From Lelliottia nimipressuralis (GTDB taxonomy: Bacteria; Pseudomonadota; Gammaproteobacteria; Enterobacterales; Enterobacteriaceae): a DNA stretch of 64,000 bases. The DNA is taken from the NCBI RefSeq assembly GCF_004402045.1, contig NZ_SOMG01000030.1, forward strand, positions 620,001-684,000. Reading direction: 5' to 3'. How positions within the stretch are numbered: the first letter of the stretch is position 1; each line of letters starts with the position of its first letter. A model generated the notes under the pieces. The model saw only the letters and a program-made list of their open reading frames with translations. It was not told the origin of the DNA and made no database searches. This document shows positions 16,895 to 26,030 of this stretch, piece by piece. The position numbers and the translations under genes were made by a program.

Positions 16895-18343
16895 ATGCGT
16901 TCTGCTCTTACTGCCTTCAGGCTCTTTCAACCGGACACGCCGCTGCGAAATGCAACGACGATCTTTATTCTCACCACTTTATTCTATTTTGTGGGGGCGG
17001 AATTACGGCTGGTTGAGGCCTTGTCGCTGTTCTGGCCGCTGAATGGCGTCATGGCAGGGATTTTCGCCCGCTATGTTTACCTGAATCGCCTGCATTACTA
17101 TGCGGTGTGCTATGTCGCTATGCTGTTGTACGATGCGGTAACGACCAACTGGGGGATGGCCTCAGTGGTGATTAACCTGTCGAACATGATCTTTATCGTC
17201 GTTGTCGCCGTGCTGGTTCAGCGCGACAGGCGGCTGATGAAGAAAACGCCCGATCCGCTTAACGCCTTACGCCTGTTTAACTACTGTCTGATTGCCGCGC
17301 TGCTTTGCGCGCTGCTCGGCGCGGTGGGGTCGGTCGGGATCGACACTCATAGCTTCTGGCCGCTGTTTGCCGACTGGTTTAGCGAGCAGTTCTCAACCGG
17401 CGTGCTGGTGGTGCCGTGTATGCTCACGATAGGCATGTCCGCGCACGAGTTCAGGTTACGTCTGGAGCAGCTGTTCCCGGTTATTGCACTGATTGTTTCG
17501 GTGGCCGCGTCGGTGGTGATTGGCGGGGCGGGGAGTCTCGCCTTTCCGCTGCCTGCGCTTATCTGGTGTGCGGTACGCTACTCATTGCCTGCAACCTGTC
17601 TGCTGACGTTTATCACGGGCACCACTGAAATTATTCTGGTCGCCAACTCGGTGATCAATATTGCCGTGGCGACGCCGTTTACGACCCCCATGATGTTCTC
17701 AGCCCGGCTGGGTATTGCCACGATGGCGATCTGCCCGGTGATGGTGTCCGTGAGCATGGCAGCCATTAATTCCCTGATCCGCCAGGTTTCACTGCGGGCG
17801 GATTATGATTTCTTAACGCACGTCTATTCGCGCTCCGGGCTTTATGAGGCGCTAAAGCATGAAGAGTCGCACCGCCATTCGCGTTTTCTGACCGTCATGC
17901 TGCTGGATATCGATTACTTCAAAAGCATTAATGATAACTACGGCCACGAGTGTGGAGATAGGGTACTGGCCTCGTTTGCCCGACAGGTTCAGCAGGTGGT
18001 CGGTGAAGACGGAATGGTCGCGCGCATGGGCGGGGAAGAGTTCGCGGTGGTGGTCAACTCGGGCGATGCGCAAAATGGTTATGCACTGGCGGAACGTATC
18101 AGAACTACCGTTGCCAGTCACCCTTTTACATGGCGCCAGCAAACGCTCTATCTGACGGTCAGTATTGGCCTCGGGAGCGGAAGGTCTGAGTCATGGCAGT
18201 TGACCGAGGTCTTCAACACGTTGATGGCCGAAGCGGACGATCATCTCTATCGTTCAAAAAAAGCGGGTCGAAATCGTACCAGCGCCCGGGTGTCGGACGA
18301 GCACATTGCTGCGACCGCCGGGAGCGAAACAGAGCTGCGTTAA
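16895..18343 (+). CDS. dgcF: Membrane diguanylate cyclase DgcF-like
   Basis: 482-aa inner-membrane diguanylate cyclase. Residues 20-290 hold about eight hydrophobic helices resembling a MASE1-type sensor. Residues 300-470 form the GGDEF domain with active site GGEEF at 379-383 and the GTP-binding DIDYFKSINDNYGHECGD. The four residues at the inhibitory-site position, upstream of the 5-residue spacer, are not RxxD, so feedback inhibition by c-di-GMP at the usual I-site is unlikely. Synteny between yneG and uxaB matches E. coli dgcF (yneF). ATG at 16895, GGAA upstream. A second GGDEF gene follows 110 bp later. Confidence 0.9.
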   Translation: MRSALTAFRLFQPDTPLRNATTIFILTTLFYFVGAELRLVEALSLFWPLNGVMAGIFARYVYLNRLHYYAVCYVAMLLYDAVTTNWGMASVVINLSNMIFIVVVAVLVQRDRRLMKKTPDPLNALRLFNYCLIAALLCALLGAVGSVGIDTHSFWPLFADWFSEQFSTGVLVVPCMLTIGMSAHEFRLRLEQLFPVIALIVSVAASVVIGGAGSLAFPLPALIWCAVRYSLPATCLLTFITGTTEIILVANSVINIAVATPFTTPMMFSARLGIATMAICPVMVSVSMAAINSLIRQVSLRADYDFLTHVYSRSGLYEALKHEESHRHSRFLTVMLLDIDYFKSINDNYGHECGDRVLASFARQVQQVVGEDGMVARMGGEEFAVVVNSGDAQNGYALAERIRTTVASHPFTWRQQTLYLTVSIGLGSGRSESWQLTEVFNTLMAEADDHLYRSKKAGRNRTSARVSDEHIAATAGSETELR

Positions 18344-18453
18344 TCGTCATAAGGCATTGACGTGAATAGTAAGCGGCTTAACAGGATAGTCGAACACTGA
18401 CAATGTCTCTGTTTAAGCTACGCTTTTAGTAAAGCTTTACGTCAGGAGACATT

Positions 18454-19419
18454 ATGAAAGCACCAGCAACCCCTGAAAATGAAACAGACAGACTGAACTC
18501 ACTGCGCGAATCGGGTCTGCTTGAGATCGACAGTTCCCCGGCGTTTGACCGCCTCACGCGCCTGGCGAAACGCTTCTTCCAGGTGCCGCTGGCAATGGTC
18601 AATCTCATTGATGAGCATTCGCTTATCGTGAAGTCGGCCGATGGTCAGGCCCCCGGTACCGTTCCGCGGAACATCTCATTTTGTGGCCATACGATCCTTT
18701 CCGAAGCACCGCTGGTGGTGGTGGATATGCTGCAGGACGATCGTTTTGCGGATAATCCGCTGGTGGCCGGTGAACCTCGCGTGCGTTTTTACGCGGGCTT
18801 CCCGCTGCGCTTGCGCGATGGCGCAAGCGTGGGCTCGCTGTGCCTTATTGATTACGCGCCCCGGGAGTTTTCCGCGGCCGATCTCGCCGTCCTGGGAGAC
18901 CTTGGTGCGCTGGCGGAAGATGAATTTGCCGCAATCAGCGCGGCAACCACGGATGAGTTAACCGGGTTATTCAACCGTCGGGGCTTTAATCAGCTTGTGA
19001 GGTTTACGCTTTCCGTTGCCCAACGCCGGGCTGAGCCGTTGACGCTCGGCTGGCTGGATCTGGATCGCTTTAAGGAAATTAACGATCGCTACGGTCATGA
19101 AGAGGGGGATAAGGCCCTGAAAGTCATGGCGCAGCTGATGCGCGCCTCTTTCCGTGAGGCGGATCTGCTGGTGCGTTTTGGCGGGGATGAGTTCGCCGTG
19201 CTGTTCGCGGATACCGACGAGAAGGGCGCCTGGATTGCGATGCAGTATCTTGCCGAGCAGGTGGAAAAGTATAATGCCCGCAAGCTACACCCCTGGTCGC
19301 TTCTGTTCTCCTGGGGGCTGAGTGAATTCGACCATAATGGCAACGACCTCCAGCAGTGGCTGAAGGACGCCGATGAAAAGATGTATGCCATGAAACAGCA
19401 GCGCCAGCGGTCCGGTTGA
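18454..19419 (+). CDS. Soluble GAF-GGDEF diguanylate cyclase
   Basis: 321-aa cytoplasmic protein. The GAF sensory domain covers about residues 25-160 (FFQVPLAMVNLIDE, NISFCGHTIL, GFPLRLRDGASVGSLCLID). The GGDEF domain covers 165-315 with DLDRFKEINDRYGHEEGD and active site GGDEF at 243-247. READ at 234-237, five residues before it, is a canonical inhibitory RxxD site, so the enzyme should be product-inhibited, unlike the membrane cyclase upstream. ATG at 18454 with CAGGAGA upstream. Not part of the E. coli K-12 block; the GAF ligand is unknown. Confidence 0.88.
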   Translation: MKAPATPENETDRLNSLRESGLLEIDSSPAFDRLTRLAKRFFQVPLAMVNLIDEHSLIVKSADGQAPGTVPRNISFCGHTILSEAPLVVVDMLQDDRFADNPLVAGEPRVRFYAGFPLRLRDGASVGSLCLIDYAPREFSAADLAVLGDLGALAEDEFAAISAATTDELTGLFNRRGFNQLVRFTLSVAQRRAEPLTLGWLDLDRFKEINDRYGHEEGDKALKVMAQLMRASFREADLLVRFGGDEFAVLFADTDEKGAWIAMQYLAEQVEKYNARKLHPWSLLFSWGLSEFDHNGNDLQQWLKDADEKMYAMKQQRQRSG

Positions 19420-19501
19420 CATAGTAAAAACCTATGTCCGATCCATTTGCGTTAAGAAGATGTTAAATGCAAAGTGAGTGTATTCTACACAAGGGAAAAC
19501 A

Positions 19502-20029
19502 ATGAATACCTCACTGCAAATCAAAAACCTCACCCGGGAAGAGATCCTCACCCATCTTGATACGCTGGCCGGGATCCTCGAAAACTGCGTAAACGGCGGG
19601 GCATCCGTCAGTTTTATGCTGCCTTTTAGCCTCGATAAGGCTCGATCTTACTGGCGCGGGATAGCAGACAGCACAGGACGCAATGAGCGTCTCGTGCTTG
19701 CCTGTATCGACCCGCAGGACGGCGTTATTGGCACGGTGCAGCTGATCGTCGACCAGCCGGAAAACCAGCCGCACCGCGCGGATGTGGCGAAACTGTTGGT
19801 TCATGAGAAAGCGCGCCGGAAAGGCGCTGCGATGGCGCTTATGGAAGCGCTTGAAGTGGAGGCCAGGGCAAGGAACATTTCTGTTCTGGTGCTCGATACT
19901 TCCACCGGCAGCGGGGCTGAGACGTTCTACCAGCGCGCCAGCTGGCAAAAGGTCGGTGAGATCCCGCGCTATGCGCTGATGCCGGACGGCGCTATGACGG
20001 CCACGTCCGTGTTCTATAAGTTCTTATAA
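19502..20029 (+). CDS. GNAT-family N-acetyltransferase
   Basis: 175-aa acetyltransferase with the acetyl-CoA-binding stretch VAKLLVHEKARRKGAAMALM and C-terminal AETFYQRASWQKVGEIPRYA. Start at ATG 19502 (AAGGGA 5 nt upstream) is preferred over an in-frame GTG at 19478. It resembles small-molecule N-acetyltransferases of the antibiotic or toxin-resistance type, but the substrate cannot be named. Confidence 0.8.
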   Translation: MNTSLQIKNLTREEILTHLDTLAGILENCVNGGASVSFMLPFSLDKARSYWRGIADSTGRNERLVLACIDPQDGVIGTVQLIVDQPENQPHRADVAKLLVHEKARRKGAAMALMEALEVEARARNISVLVLDTSTGSGAETFYQRASWQKVGEIPRYALMPDGAMTATSVFYKFL

Positions 20030-20146
20030 TTATTTTGCACAACCGCACCGCGGATTGATCAAAACAGGGTTTCTGGTCGTTAAGTTTTGATAAGTTATCG
20101 TACCAATCTTATCAGGCTGTATGACTAATTATAAAAGGAACCCAAG

Positions 20147-21598
20147 GTGAACACTCTCAACCGTCGTGATTTTCCCGGTGCGCACTATCCTGAACGTATC
20201 ATTCAGTTTGGTGAGGGCAATTTCCTGCGCGCCTTCATCGACTGGCAAATAGACCTGCTAAACGAACATACCGACCTCAACGCCGGTGTGGTCATCGTTC
20301 GCCCGATTCAGAGCGACTTCCCGCCGTCTTTGAGCACGCAGGATGGGCTGTACACCACTATCATTCGTGGCCTGAATGAGCAGGGTGAGGCGGTGAGTGA
20401 CGCCCGACTCATACGCTCCGTTAACCGTGAAATCAGCGTCTATGACGACTATGACGCGTTTCTGAAACTGGCTCACAATGCCGATATGCGGTTTGTTTTC
20501 TCGAACACCACCGAAGCCGGTATCAGCTACCACGCGGGGGACAAGTTCGACGATGCCCCTGCAGCGAGCTATCCGGCTAAGCTGACGCGATTGCTGTTTG
20601 AGCGCTTTAGCCACTTCAACGGCGCGCCAGACAAAGGCTGGGTCATCATTCCGTGTGAACTGATTGACTACAACGGCGATGCATTGCGTGAACTCGTCTT
20701 GCGCTATGCTCAGGAGTGGTCGCTGCCTGACGCCTTTACCCGCTGGCTAAACGATGCCAACAGCTTCTGCTCGACGCTGGTTGACCGTATCGTGACCGGT
20801 TATCCGCGCGATGAAGTGGCCACGCTGGAAGCTGAGCTGGGTTATCACGACGGGTTCCTGGATACGGCTGAGCATTTCTATCTGTTTGTGATCCAGGGGC
20901 CGGCATCCCTTGCTCGCGAACTCCGTCTGGATAAGTACCCGTTAAACGTGCTGATTGTCGATGACATCAAACCCTACAAGGCGCGCAAGGTCGCCATCCT
21001 GAACGGGGCGCACACAGCGCTCGTACCGGTCGCATTCCAGGCCGGGCTGGATACGGTAGGCGAGGCGATGAACGATGCGGAGGTGTGCGCCTTCGTCGAG
21101 AAAGCGATTTATCAGGAAATTATCCCGGTACTGGACCTGCCGCGCGGCGAGCTGGAGTCTTTCGCCAGTGCGGTAACAGGGCGTTTTCGTAATCCCTATA
21201 TCAAACACCAGCTGCTTTCCATCGCGCTCAACGGCATGACTAAATACCGTACCCGCATCCTGCCGCAGCTGCTGGCAGGGCAGAAGGCAACAGGTCAATT
21301 GCCTGCGCGACTGACGTTTGCCTTAGCGGCGCTGATCGCGTTTTATCGCGCGGAGCGTAACGGGGAGAGCTATCCGGTTCAGGAAGATGCGTCATGGCTG
21401 GAACGTTATCAGCAGCTTTGGGCGCAGCACCGCGACCAGCAGTTAAGTACCCGCGAGCTGGTGCAGTCGGTGCTGAGCGTGAGCGAGCACTGGGAACAGG
21501 ATCTGACGCAGGTGAGCGGTCTTGTCGATCAGATCACGCTGGACCTGGATGCCATTTTGCTGAAGGGCATGCGCGCCGCGGTTAAACCGCTTTGCTAA
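20147..21598 (+). CDS. uxaB: Tagaturonate reductase (altronate oxidoreductase) UxaB
   Basis: 483-aa NAD-dependent mannitol-dehydrogenase-family enzyme, essentially co-linear with E. coli UxaB. It reduces tagaturonate to altronate in galacturonate catabolism. The cofactor region begins [13 protein letters not shown]; the active-site stretch is [23 protein letters not shown] start at 20147 with AAGG just upstream. The upstream region has a GATAAG...CTTATC inverted repeat with GTACCAA inside (20088-20112), a possible ExuR-type operator (weak inference). A strong hairpin follows the stop. Confidence 0.95.
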   Translation: MNTLNRRDFPGAHYPERIIQFGEGNFLRAFIDWQIDLLNEHTDLNAGVVIVRPIQSDFPPSLSTQDGLYTTIIRGLNEQGEAVSDARLIRSVNREISVYDDYDAFLKLAHNADMRFVFSNTTEAGISYHAGDKFDDAPAASYPAKLTRLLFERFSHFNGAPDKGWVIIPCELIDYNGDALRELVLRYAQEWSLPDAFTRWLNDANSFCSTLVDRIVTGYPRDEVATLEAELGYHDGFLDTAEHFYLFVIQGPASLARELRLDKYPLNVLIVDDIKPYKARKVAILNGAHTALVPVAFQAGLDTVGEAMNDAEVCAFVEKAIYQEIIPVLDLPRGELESFASAVTGRFRNPYIKHQLLSIALNGMTKYRTRILPQLLAGQKATGQLPARLTFALAALIAFYRAERNGESYPVQEDASWLERYQQLWAQHRDQQLSTRELVQSVLSVSEHWEQDLTQVSGLVDQITLDLDAILLKGMRAAVKPLC

Positions 21599-21605
21599 TG
21601 AGTTC

Positions 21606-21623
21606 ACCCGGCTTCGGCCGGGT
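21606..21623 (+). terminator. Terminator after uxaB
   Basis: ACCCGGC-TTCG-GCCGGGT: a perfect 7-bp stem with a stable TTCG tetraloop starting 8 bp after the uxaB stop, followed by TTATATA and a run of six T about 12 bp later. Confidence 0.8.
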
Positions 21624-21799
21624 TTATATACGATCTTTTTTAGTTACAACATACTATTTACCCTGTTTTTAAAAAGCAGATTCAGCACCGTGCGGTTTTC
21701 GCTAATCAGGTCAGAAAATTCAATGTTCCGTTAACATGCTTGCAACCGTGAGGGGGATCACGTTTAATAGCCACGCTCTTTTCTTTCCTGAAACTCACT

Positions 21800-22714
21800 A
21801 TGATTGTTCGTCCTAAACAGCACTGGCTACAACTGATTTTCGTCTGGCACGGTTCGGTACTTCCCAAGATCTATACCCGATTGCTGCTCAACTTCCTGCT
21901 TTCTATCGCCGTTATCCTGATGCTGCCGTGGTATACCTCGCTGGGTATCAAATTTACCGTGGCGCCCTTTAGTATTCTCGGCGTGGCGATCGCTATCTTT
22001 CTCGGTTTCAGGAACAACGCCTGTTATTCCCGCTACGTTGAAGCCCGGCTGCTCTGGGGGCAGTTGATGATAGCGGCACGCTCGCTGTTTCGCGAGGTAA
22101 AAAACACCTTGCCCGACGATAAGCACCTGGGGGAGTTTGTCCGCCTGCAGATCGCCTTCGCCAACTGCCTGCGCATGACCCTGCGCCGGGAACTGAACGC
22201 TGAGCAACTCTCTCGCTATCTTGCTGCGGATGATTTACGTAAAGTCATGGACGCCAACTCGCCGGCGAACCGTATTTTGCTGATCATGGGGGAGTGGCTG
22301 GCCGTGCGGCGACGTAACGGGCAACTCTCAGACATTCTGTTCCACAGTCTGAACAACCGTCTGAACGACATGTCTATCGTGCTTTCCGGCTGCGAGCGTA
22401 TTGCAACAACGCCGGTGCCGTTCGCCTACACGCTGATTTTGCACCGCACGGTGTATCTGTTCTGCATCATGCTGCCTTTCGCGCTGGTCGTGGACCTGCA
22501 CTACATGACGCCATTTGTCTCGGCCCTGATCTCTTACACCTTTATCTCGCTGGATACCCTGGCGGAAGAGCTGGAAGATCCGTTTGGCACCGAAAATAAC
22601 GACCTGCCGCTGGACGCCATCTGCAACATGATGGAACGCGATCTGCTGCAGATGAACGATGAAGTGAATATTCCGGAAAGGCTGATGCCGGATAAGCACT
22701 ATCAGCTGACCTGA
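21800..22714 (+). CDS. yneE: Bestrophin-family membrane protein YneE
   Basis: 304-aa bestrophin/RFP-TM family protein, same length and position (next to uxaB) as E. coli YneE; homologues form pentameric ion channels in the inner membrane. Hydrophobic segments are near residues 25-45, 47-70, 210-235 and 240-255, with the family hallmarks NNACYSRYVEARLLWGQL and EELEDPFGTENNDLPLD. Conducted ion in this organism unknown. ATG at 21800. Its 3' end overlaps the convergent acetyltransferase gene by 13 bp. Confidence 0.92.
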   Translation: MIVRPKQHWLQLIFVWHGSVLPKIYTRLLLNFLLSIAVILMLPWYTSLGIKFTVAPFSILGVAIAIFLGFRNNACYSRYVEARLLWGQLMIAARSLFREVKNTLPDDKHLGEFVRLQIAFANCLRMTLRRELNAEQLSRYLAADDLRKVMDANSPANRILLIMGEWLAVRRRNGQLSDILFHSLNNRLNDMSIVLSGCERIATTPVPFAYTLILHRTVYLFCIMLPFALVVDLHYMTPFVSALISYTFISLDTLAEELEDPFGTENNDLPLDAICNMMERDLLQMNDEVNIPERLMPDKHYQLT

Positions 22715-23250
22715 CGGGCGTTCCATTCGTCGCGAGTGATTTCCCACAGCTCGGAATCGAGCATGCCGCTGACGTACGCTTTCTGTTCCGTTCTGATAAG
22801 CCGCATGCCGCTACTGTCTGAAATACGGCGGGAGCGGCTGTTGGCGGCAGCCTTCGGCGCGCGTAATACGGGTTTGTTGAGCGTATTAAACCAGTAATCC
22901 GTTGCGGCAATGCTGGCCTCACGCATATATCCCTGTCCCTGAAACTCCGGCGCCAGCCAAAACCCGCGGTTGTTATCTTCCACATCGTACAGGCAGATAA
23001 TGCCCATCAGCGCGTCCGGCACCTCGCGACGGCGGATGCTCCAGAACCAGGCAATCCCTTTTGCTATATCCGGCAGCGCCACGTTATTAACATAGTTTTC
23101 CGCGCCGTTATCCGGGTAGGGCCAGGGCACGGAAGAGACCATATAGCGGACGATCTCCCAGCGCGGATACAGCTTTTGTATCTGAACGGCATCTTCGGCA
23201 ACCAGCGGTTTTAGCAGCAAGCGTTCTGTCGTGAGCGTCGGTATCGTCAT
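22702..23250 (-). CDS. RimJ/RimL-type GNAT acetyltransferase
   Basis: 182-aa acetyltransferase beginning MTIPTLTTERLLLKPLVAED, the standard opening of the RimJ/RimL subfamily. The core includes GIICLYDVEDNNRGFWLAPEF and QGQGYMREASIAATDYWFNT (acetyl-CoA loop). Probable protein N-terminal or small-amine acetyltransferase; target unknown. Convergent with yneE. Confidence 0.83.
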   Translation of the reverse strand: MTIPTLTTERLLLKPLVAEDAVQIQKLYPRWEIVRYMVSSVPWPYPDNGAENYVNNVALPDIAKGIAWFWSIRRREVPDALMGIICLYDVEDNNRGFWLAPEFQGQGYMREASIAATDYWFNTLNKPVLRAPKAAANSRSRRISDSSGMRLIRTEQKAYVSGMLDSELWEITRDEWNARQVS

Positions 23251-23384
23251 CCGCGGATCTCCATATTTAAGCGTTATGCTTTTGTTTGCGTTCTGGTATT
23301 TTCATCTCTATCACATTCTTTTGAAGCGCGCTGTGGTTATTCACTACCAAAAATGGGCAACCTCTCTTTGAGGGCGAAATATTG

Positions 23385-23912
23385 ATGAGTTTTTTGGCAC
23401 TTTTAGTCGGACGGGGTTTTCAGGATCTCCTTCAGCATTGCAAAGAGGAACAGTATTTTTCTCGCCCCCTCAGCGAACTTCCGCGTCAAAATCCTTATCC
23501 GGTAGCGGCGCTGTTACCTCTGTTTTTAATGGCGTTTGCATTAAACCTTCTGCCTTTTCTCAGCGCGTTGCAGGGGTTGACGCCGTTACATCATGCACTG
23601 AGCTTTTTCGTACCATCATTAATAATGACAGGCGCGCTCATTGTTATCAGCGTGCTTCTGGCCCGAGGGGCGACGTCAGGATTATTGGGGTTTATGACAG
23701 TGTTCATCATTCTGCTGGTCATGACCGTTGTTCAGGCGCTACATCTCCTGTTTTCTCATGACGGAAGCCTTTGGCCGCTGGTCATTGCATCCTTCGCGCT
23801 GTTACTTTGTCGGGTGGTGATGAACAGCAGAGGCTTTGTGTTGTTTACCCTCTATTGTCGCACTCAGCGTCTCGCCAGACTGGCACGTGAAATCCGGTTA
23901 AATAGCCGTTAA
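23385..23912 (+). CDS. Four-helix inner-membrane protein of unknown function
   Basis: 175-aa protein I do not recognise. It has about four hydrophobic helices between residues 40 and 155, separated by short loops; the N-terminal 35 and C-terminal 20 residues are polar and basic (RLAREIRLNSR), suggesting cytoplasmic tails. The layout recalls small Yip1-like inner-membrane proteins, but no motif is decisive. Start at ATG 23385 rather than TTG 23382; GAGG lies about 11 nt upstream. A GNAT gene follows 9 bp downstream, so both may be co-transcribed. Confidence 0.7.
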   Translation: MSFLALLVGRGFQDLLQHCKEEQYFSRPLSELPRQNPYPVAALLPLFLMAFALNLLPFLSALQGLTPLHHALSFFVPSLIMTGALIVISVLLARGATSGLLGFMTVFIILLVMTVVQALHLLFSHDGSLWPLVIASFALLLCRVVMNSRGFVLFTLYCRTQRLARLAREIRLNSR

Positions 23913-23921
23913 AGAGGTGAT

Positions 23922-24392
23922 ATGACGTTACGAAAAGCGAATCCGCAGGAAGCCGAAATACTCTGGAATATTCGCAATCAGGCGATTCGTCACGGCTGTA
24001 AAACCAGTTACAACGCGGACGTCATTGCGCGCTGGACGCCCGATCTGATGCCCGAACGCTACCGGCAAATGATCGTTGAATACCCTTTTTACGTGGTGGA
24101 AGATGAAAAGGGCGAGATTGCGGCAACCGGCTATCTGGATCTGGATACCCACTGCCTGGAGGCGATATTCACCTTGCCTGCGGCATCTGGTAAAGGCATG
24201 GCGACCCGGATTATCGAGGCACTCAAACAGGAGGCCCGTAGCCGGGGAATAACCCGCCTGACGCTCGATGCTACGCCTAACGCCCGGTCGTTTTATCAGA
24301 AGCTGGGGTTTGTCACGCTGAGCGAAAAATATCATCACTCGCGCATGGCGGGCGCGGATTTACGCTGTTTTGAAATGGCGATCGCTTTGTAA
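23922..24392 (+). CDS. GNAT-family N-acetyltransferase
   Basis: 156-aa acetyltransferase with LEAIFTLPAASGKGMATRII as the acetyl-CoA motif and NARSFYQKLGFVTLSEKYHH as motif B. ATG at 23922, preceded by AAAGAGG. It is 9 bp after the membrane-protein gene and 12 bp before another GNAT gene, so the three probably form one transcript. Substrate unknown. Confidence 0.82.
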   Translation: MTLRKANPQEAEILWNIRNQAIRHGCKTSYNADVIARWTPDLMPERYRQMIVEYPFYVVEDEKGEIAATGYLDLDTHCLEAIFTLPAASGKGMATRIIEALKQEARSRGITRLTLDATPNARSFYQKLGFVTLSEKYHHSRMAGADLRCFEMAIAL

Positions 24393-24404
24393 TGTGAGGG
24401 ACGC

Positions 24405-24845
24405 ATGGCTGTCACGGTAAGGCCTCTACAGGCAGACGATTACTCCCACTGGCGACCGCTGTGGGACGGCTACACCCATTTTTATGACTGCTTCCTCGAT
24501 GAGTCGGTTACCGCATCAACGTGGGAAAGGGCGCTCTCAGCGCATTCTCCGATGTTCTGCCGCGTAGTAGAGAAAGACACAAAGGTCATCGGTTTCGCGA
24601 TGTGTATTCTCCACGAAGGCACCTGGTCAACAGCCCCTGTCTGCTATCTGGAAGACCTGTTTGTTGCTGCCGATGAACGGGGAGCGGGGGCCGGGAAGGC
24701 GCTCATTGATGCCCTGATTGAGGAAGGCAAGCGCGAAGGGTGGTCGAAACTGTATTGGGTCACCCGGGAGAATAACCCGGCGCGTAAACTCTATGACAAA
24801 TACGGCGAGGCTGACGACTACGTCCGCTACCGCCTCTCTCTTTAA
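24405..24845 (+). CDS. GNAT-family N-acetyltransferase
   Basis: 146-aa acetyltransferase opening MAVTVRPLQADDYSHWRPLW. Motif A is LEDLFVAADERGAGAGKALI, and WVTRENNPARKLYDKYGEAD closes the fold. Similar architecture is found in enzymes acetylating small amines. ATG at 24405, GTGAGGG upstream; last gene of a possible three-gene operon. Confidence 0.82.
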   Translation: MAVTVRPLQADDYSHWRPLWDGYTHFYDCFLDESVTASTWERALSAHSPMFCRVVEKDTKVIGFAMCILHEGTWSTAPVCYLEDLFVAADERGAGAGKALIDALIEEGKREGWSKLYWVTRENNPARKLYDKYGEADDYVRYRLSL

Positions 24846-24861
24846 GACTAAAACGCCTGGG

Positions 24862-24932
24862 TTTGTATCACACTGTATCCGCGTCGCTGATACATACACA
24901 GGCTTGCAATAAACCCGCTTTCGCACATATCC
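24862..24932 (+). promoter_or_regulatory. Composite motif upstream of the alpha/beta hydrolase (shared with 28076-28136)
   Basis: Three elements in order: TTTGTATC (24862-24869), TGATACA (24888-24894, the inverted partner of TGTATC), and AAACCCGCTTTCGCACATATCC (24911-24932, here split: AAACCC then GCTTTCGCACATATCC). The same three elements recur upstream of the CcdA-TlpA gene on the other side of the two-component system. The best explanation is binding of the response regulator encoded between them. Confidence 0.55.
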
Positions 24933-24990
24933 GCTATACATTGAGGTGTTGTTATATCCCCGTGAATTGTACTCAACCGGAGATACCAAC

Positions 24991-25986
24991 ATGTTCAGCA
25001 AACTTGCTTACTCAACCCTTGCACTGACCGTTTCTCTTGCCACCGTGATGTCCTGCCAGGCCGAAGCCAGCGGCGCAAACGTCGCGGCCGCATTTGATCA
25101 TCCACAGCAAATTAACGCCGGCGATCTGAATGTCGGCTATGTCGACATCGGCCCCAAAGATGGCCAACCGGTCATTTTACTACACGGCTGGCCCTACGAT
25201 ATTCACAGCTACGCCGAGGTCGCTCCCGCTCTGGCGGCAAAAGGCTACCGGGTCATTGTGCCTTCTCTGCGCGGCTACGGCACCACGCGCTTCCTGTCAG
25301 CAAAAACGCCGCGCAACGGTCAGCCTTCGGCCATGGCGAAAGACATCGTCAACCTGATGGATGCCCTGAACATCAGGCAGGCGGTGTTCGCGGGATATGA
25401 CTGGGGTGCCCGTACGGCGGATATCGTTGCGGCATTGTGGCCAGAGCGCGTGAAATCACTGGTCTCGGTAAGTGGCTATCTCATCAGCAGCCAGCAGATT
25501 GGTAAACAGCCGTTGCCGCCAAAAGCAGAGCAGCAGTGGTGGTATCAGTTCTATTTCGCCACCGCGCGCGGCGCAGAAGGCTATGCCAAAAACACGCATG
25601 ACTTCGCGCGCCTGATCTGGTCGCAGGCATCGCCTGACTGGAAATTTAACGATGCTGTCTTTAACGCCAGTGCCAAATCGCTCGATAATCCGGATCACGT
25701 CGCGGTGACGCTCAGCAACTATCGCTGGCGTTTAGGGCTGGAAAAAGGGGAACGGAAATATGACAGCTATGAGCAAAAACTGGCCGCCTTGCCGAACATT
25801 ACCGTCCCGACCATCACCATCGAAGGCGGAAACAACGGTGCGCCGCACCCCGCGCCGCAGGCCTATGCGGGTAAATTTACCGGTAAATATGAGCACCGGA
25901 CCTTCGGGGCCACCGTGGGGCACAACCCGCCTCAGGAAGATCCGCAGGATTTCGTCAAGGCCGTTGTCGACGCTGATAAACTCTGA
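24991..25986 (+). CDS. Exported alpha/beta hydrolase, epoxide-hydrolase-like
   Basis: 331-aa alpha/beta-hydrolase with a Sec signal peptide (MFSKLAYSTLALTVSLATVM, probable cleavage near CQAEASG), hence periplasmic; a lipoprotein is possible but the pre-Cys residues are a poor lipobox. Oxyanion motif is HGWP. The nucleophile elbow is GYDWGA, so the nucleophile is Asp, as in epoxide hydrolases and haloalkane dehalogenases, not Ser. The catalytic His is in TVGHNPPQEDP. Start at ATG 24991 (GGAG 8 nt upstream), not at upstream in-frame codons. The two-component genes follow 44 bp later, and the shared upstream motif suggests they regulate it. Substrate unknown. Confidence 0.84.
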   Translation: MFSKLAYSTLALTVSLATVMSCQAEASGANVAAAFDHPQQINAGDLNVGYVDIGPKDGQPVILLHGWPYDIHSYAEVAPALAAKGYRVIVPSLRGYGTTRFLSAKTPRNGQPSAMAKDIVNLMDALNIRQAVFAGYDWGARTADIVAALWPERVKSLVSVSGYLISSQQIGKQPLPPKAEQQWWYQFYFATARGAEGYAKNTHDFARLIWSQASPDWKFNDAVFNASAKSLDNPDHVAVTLSNYRWRLGLEKGERKYDSYEQKLAALPNITVPTITIEGGNNGAPHPAPQAYAGKFTGKYEHRTFGATVGHNPPQEDPQDFVKAVVDADKL

Positions 25987-26030
25987 AATGTGCTATTTTC
26001 AGTACGTTACCCTTCGGTCTGGAGATTTCG

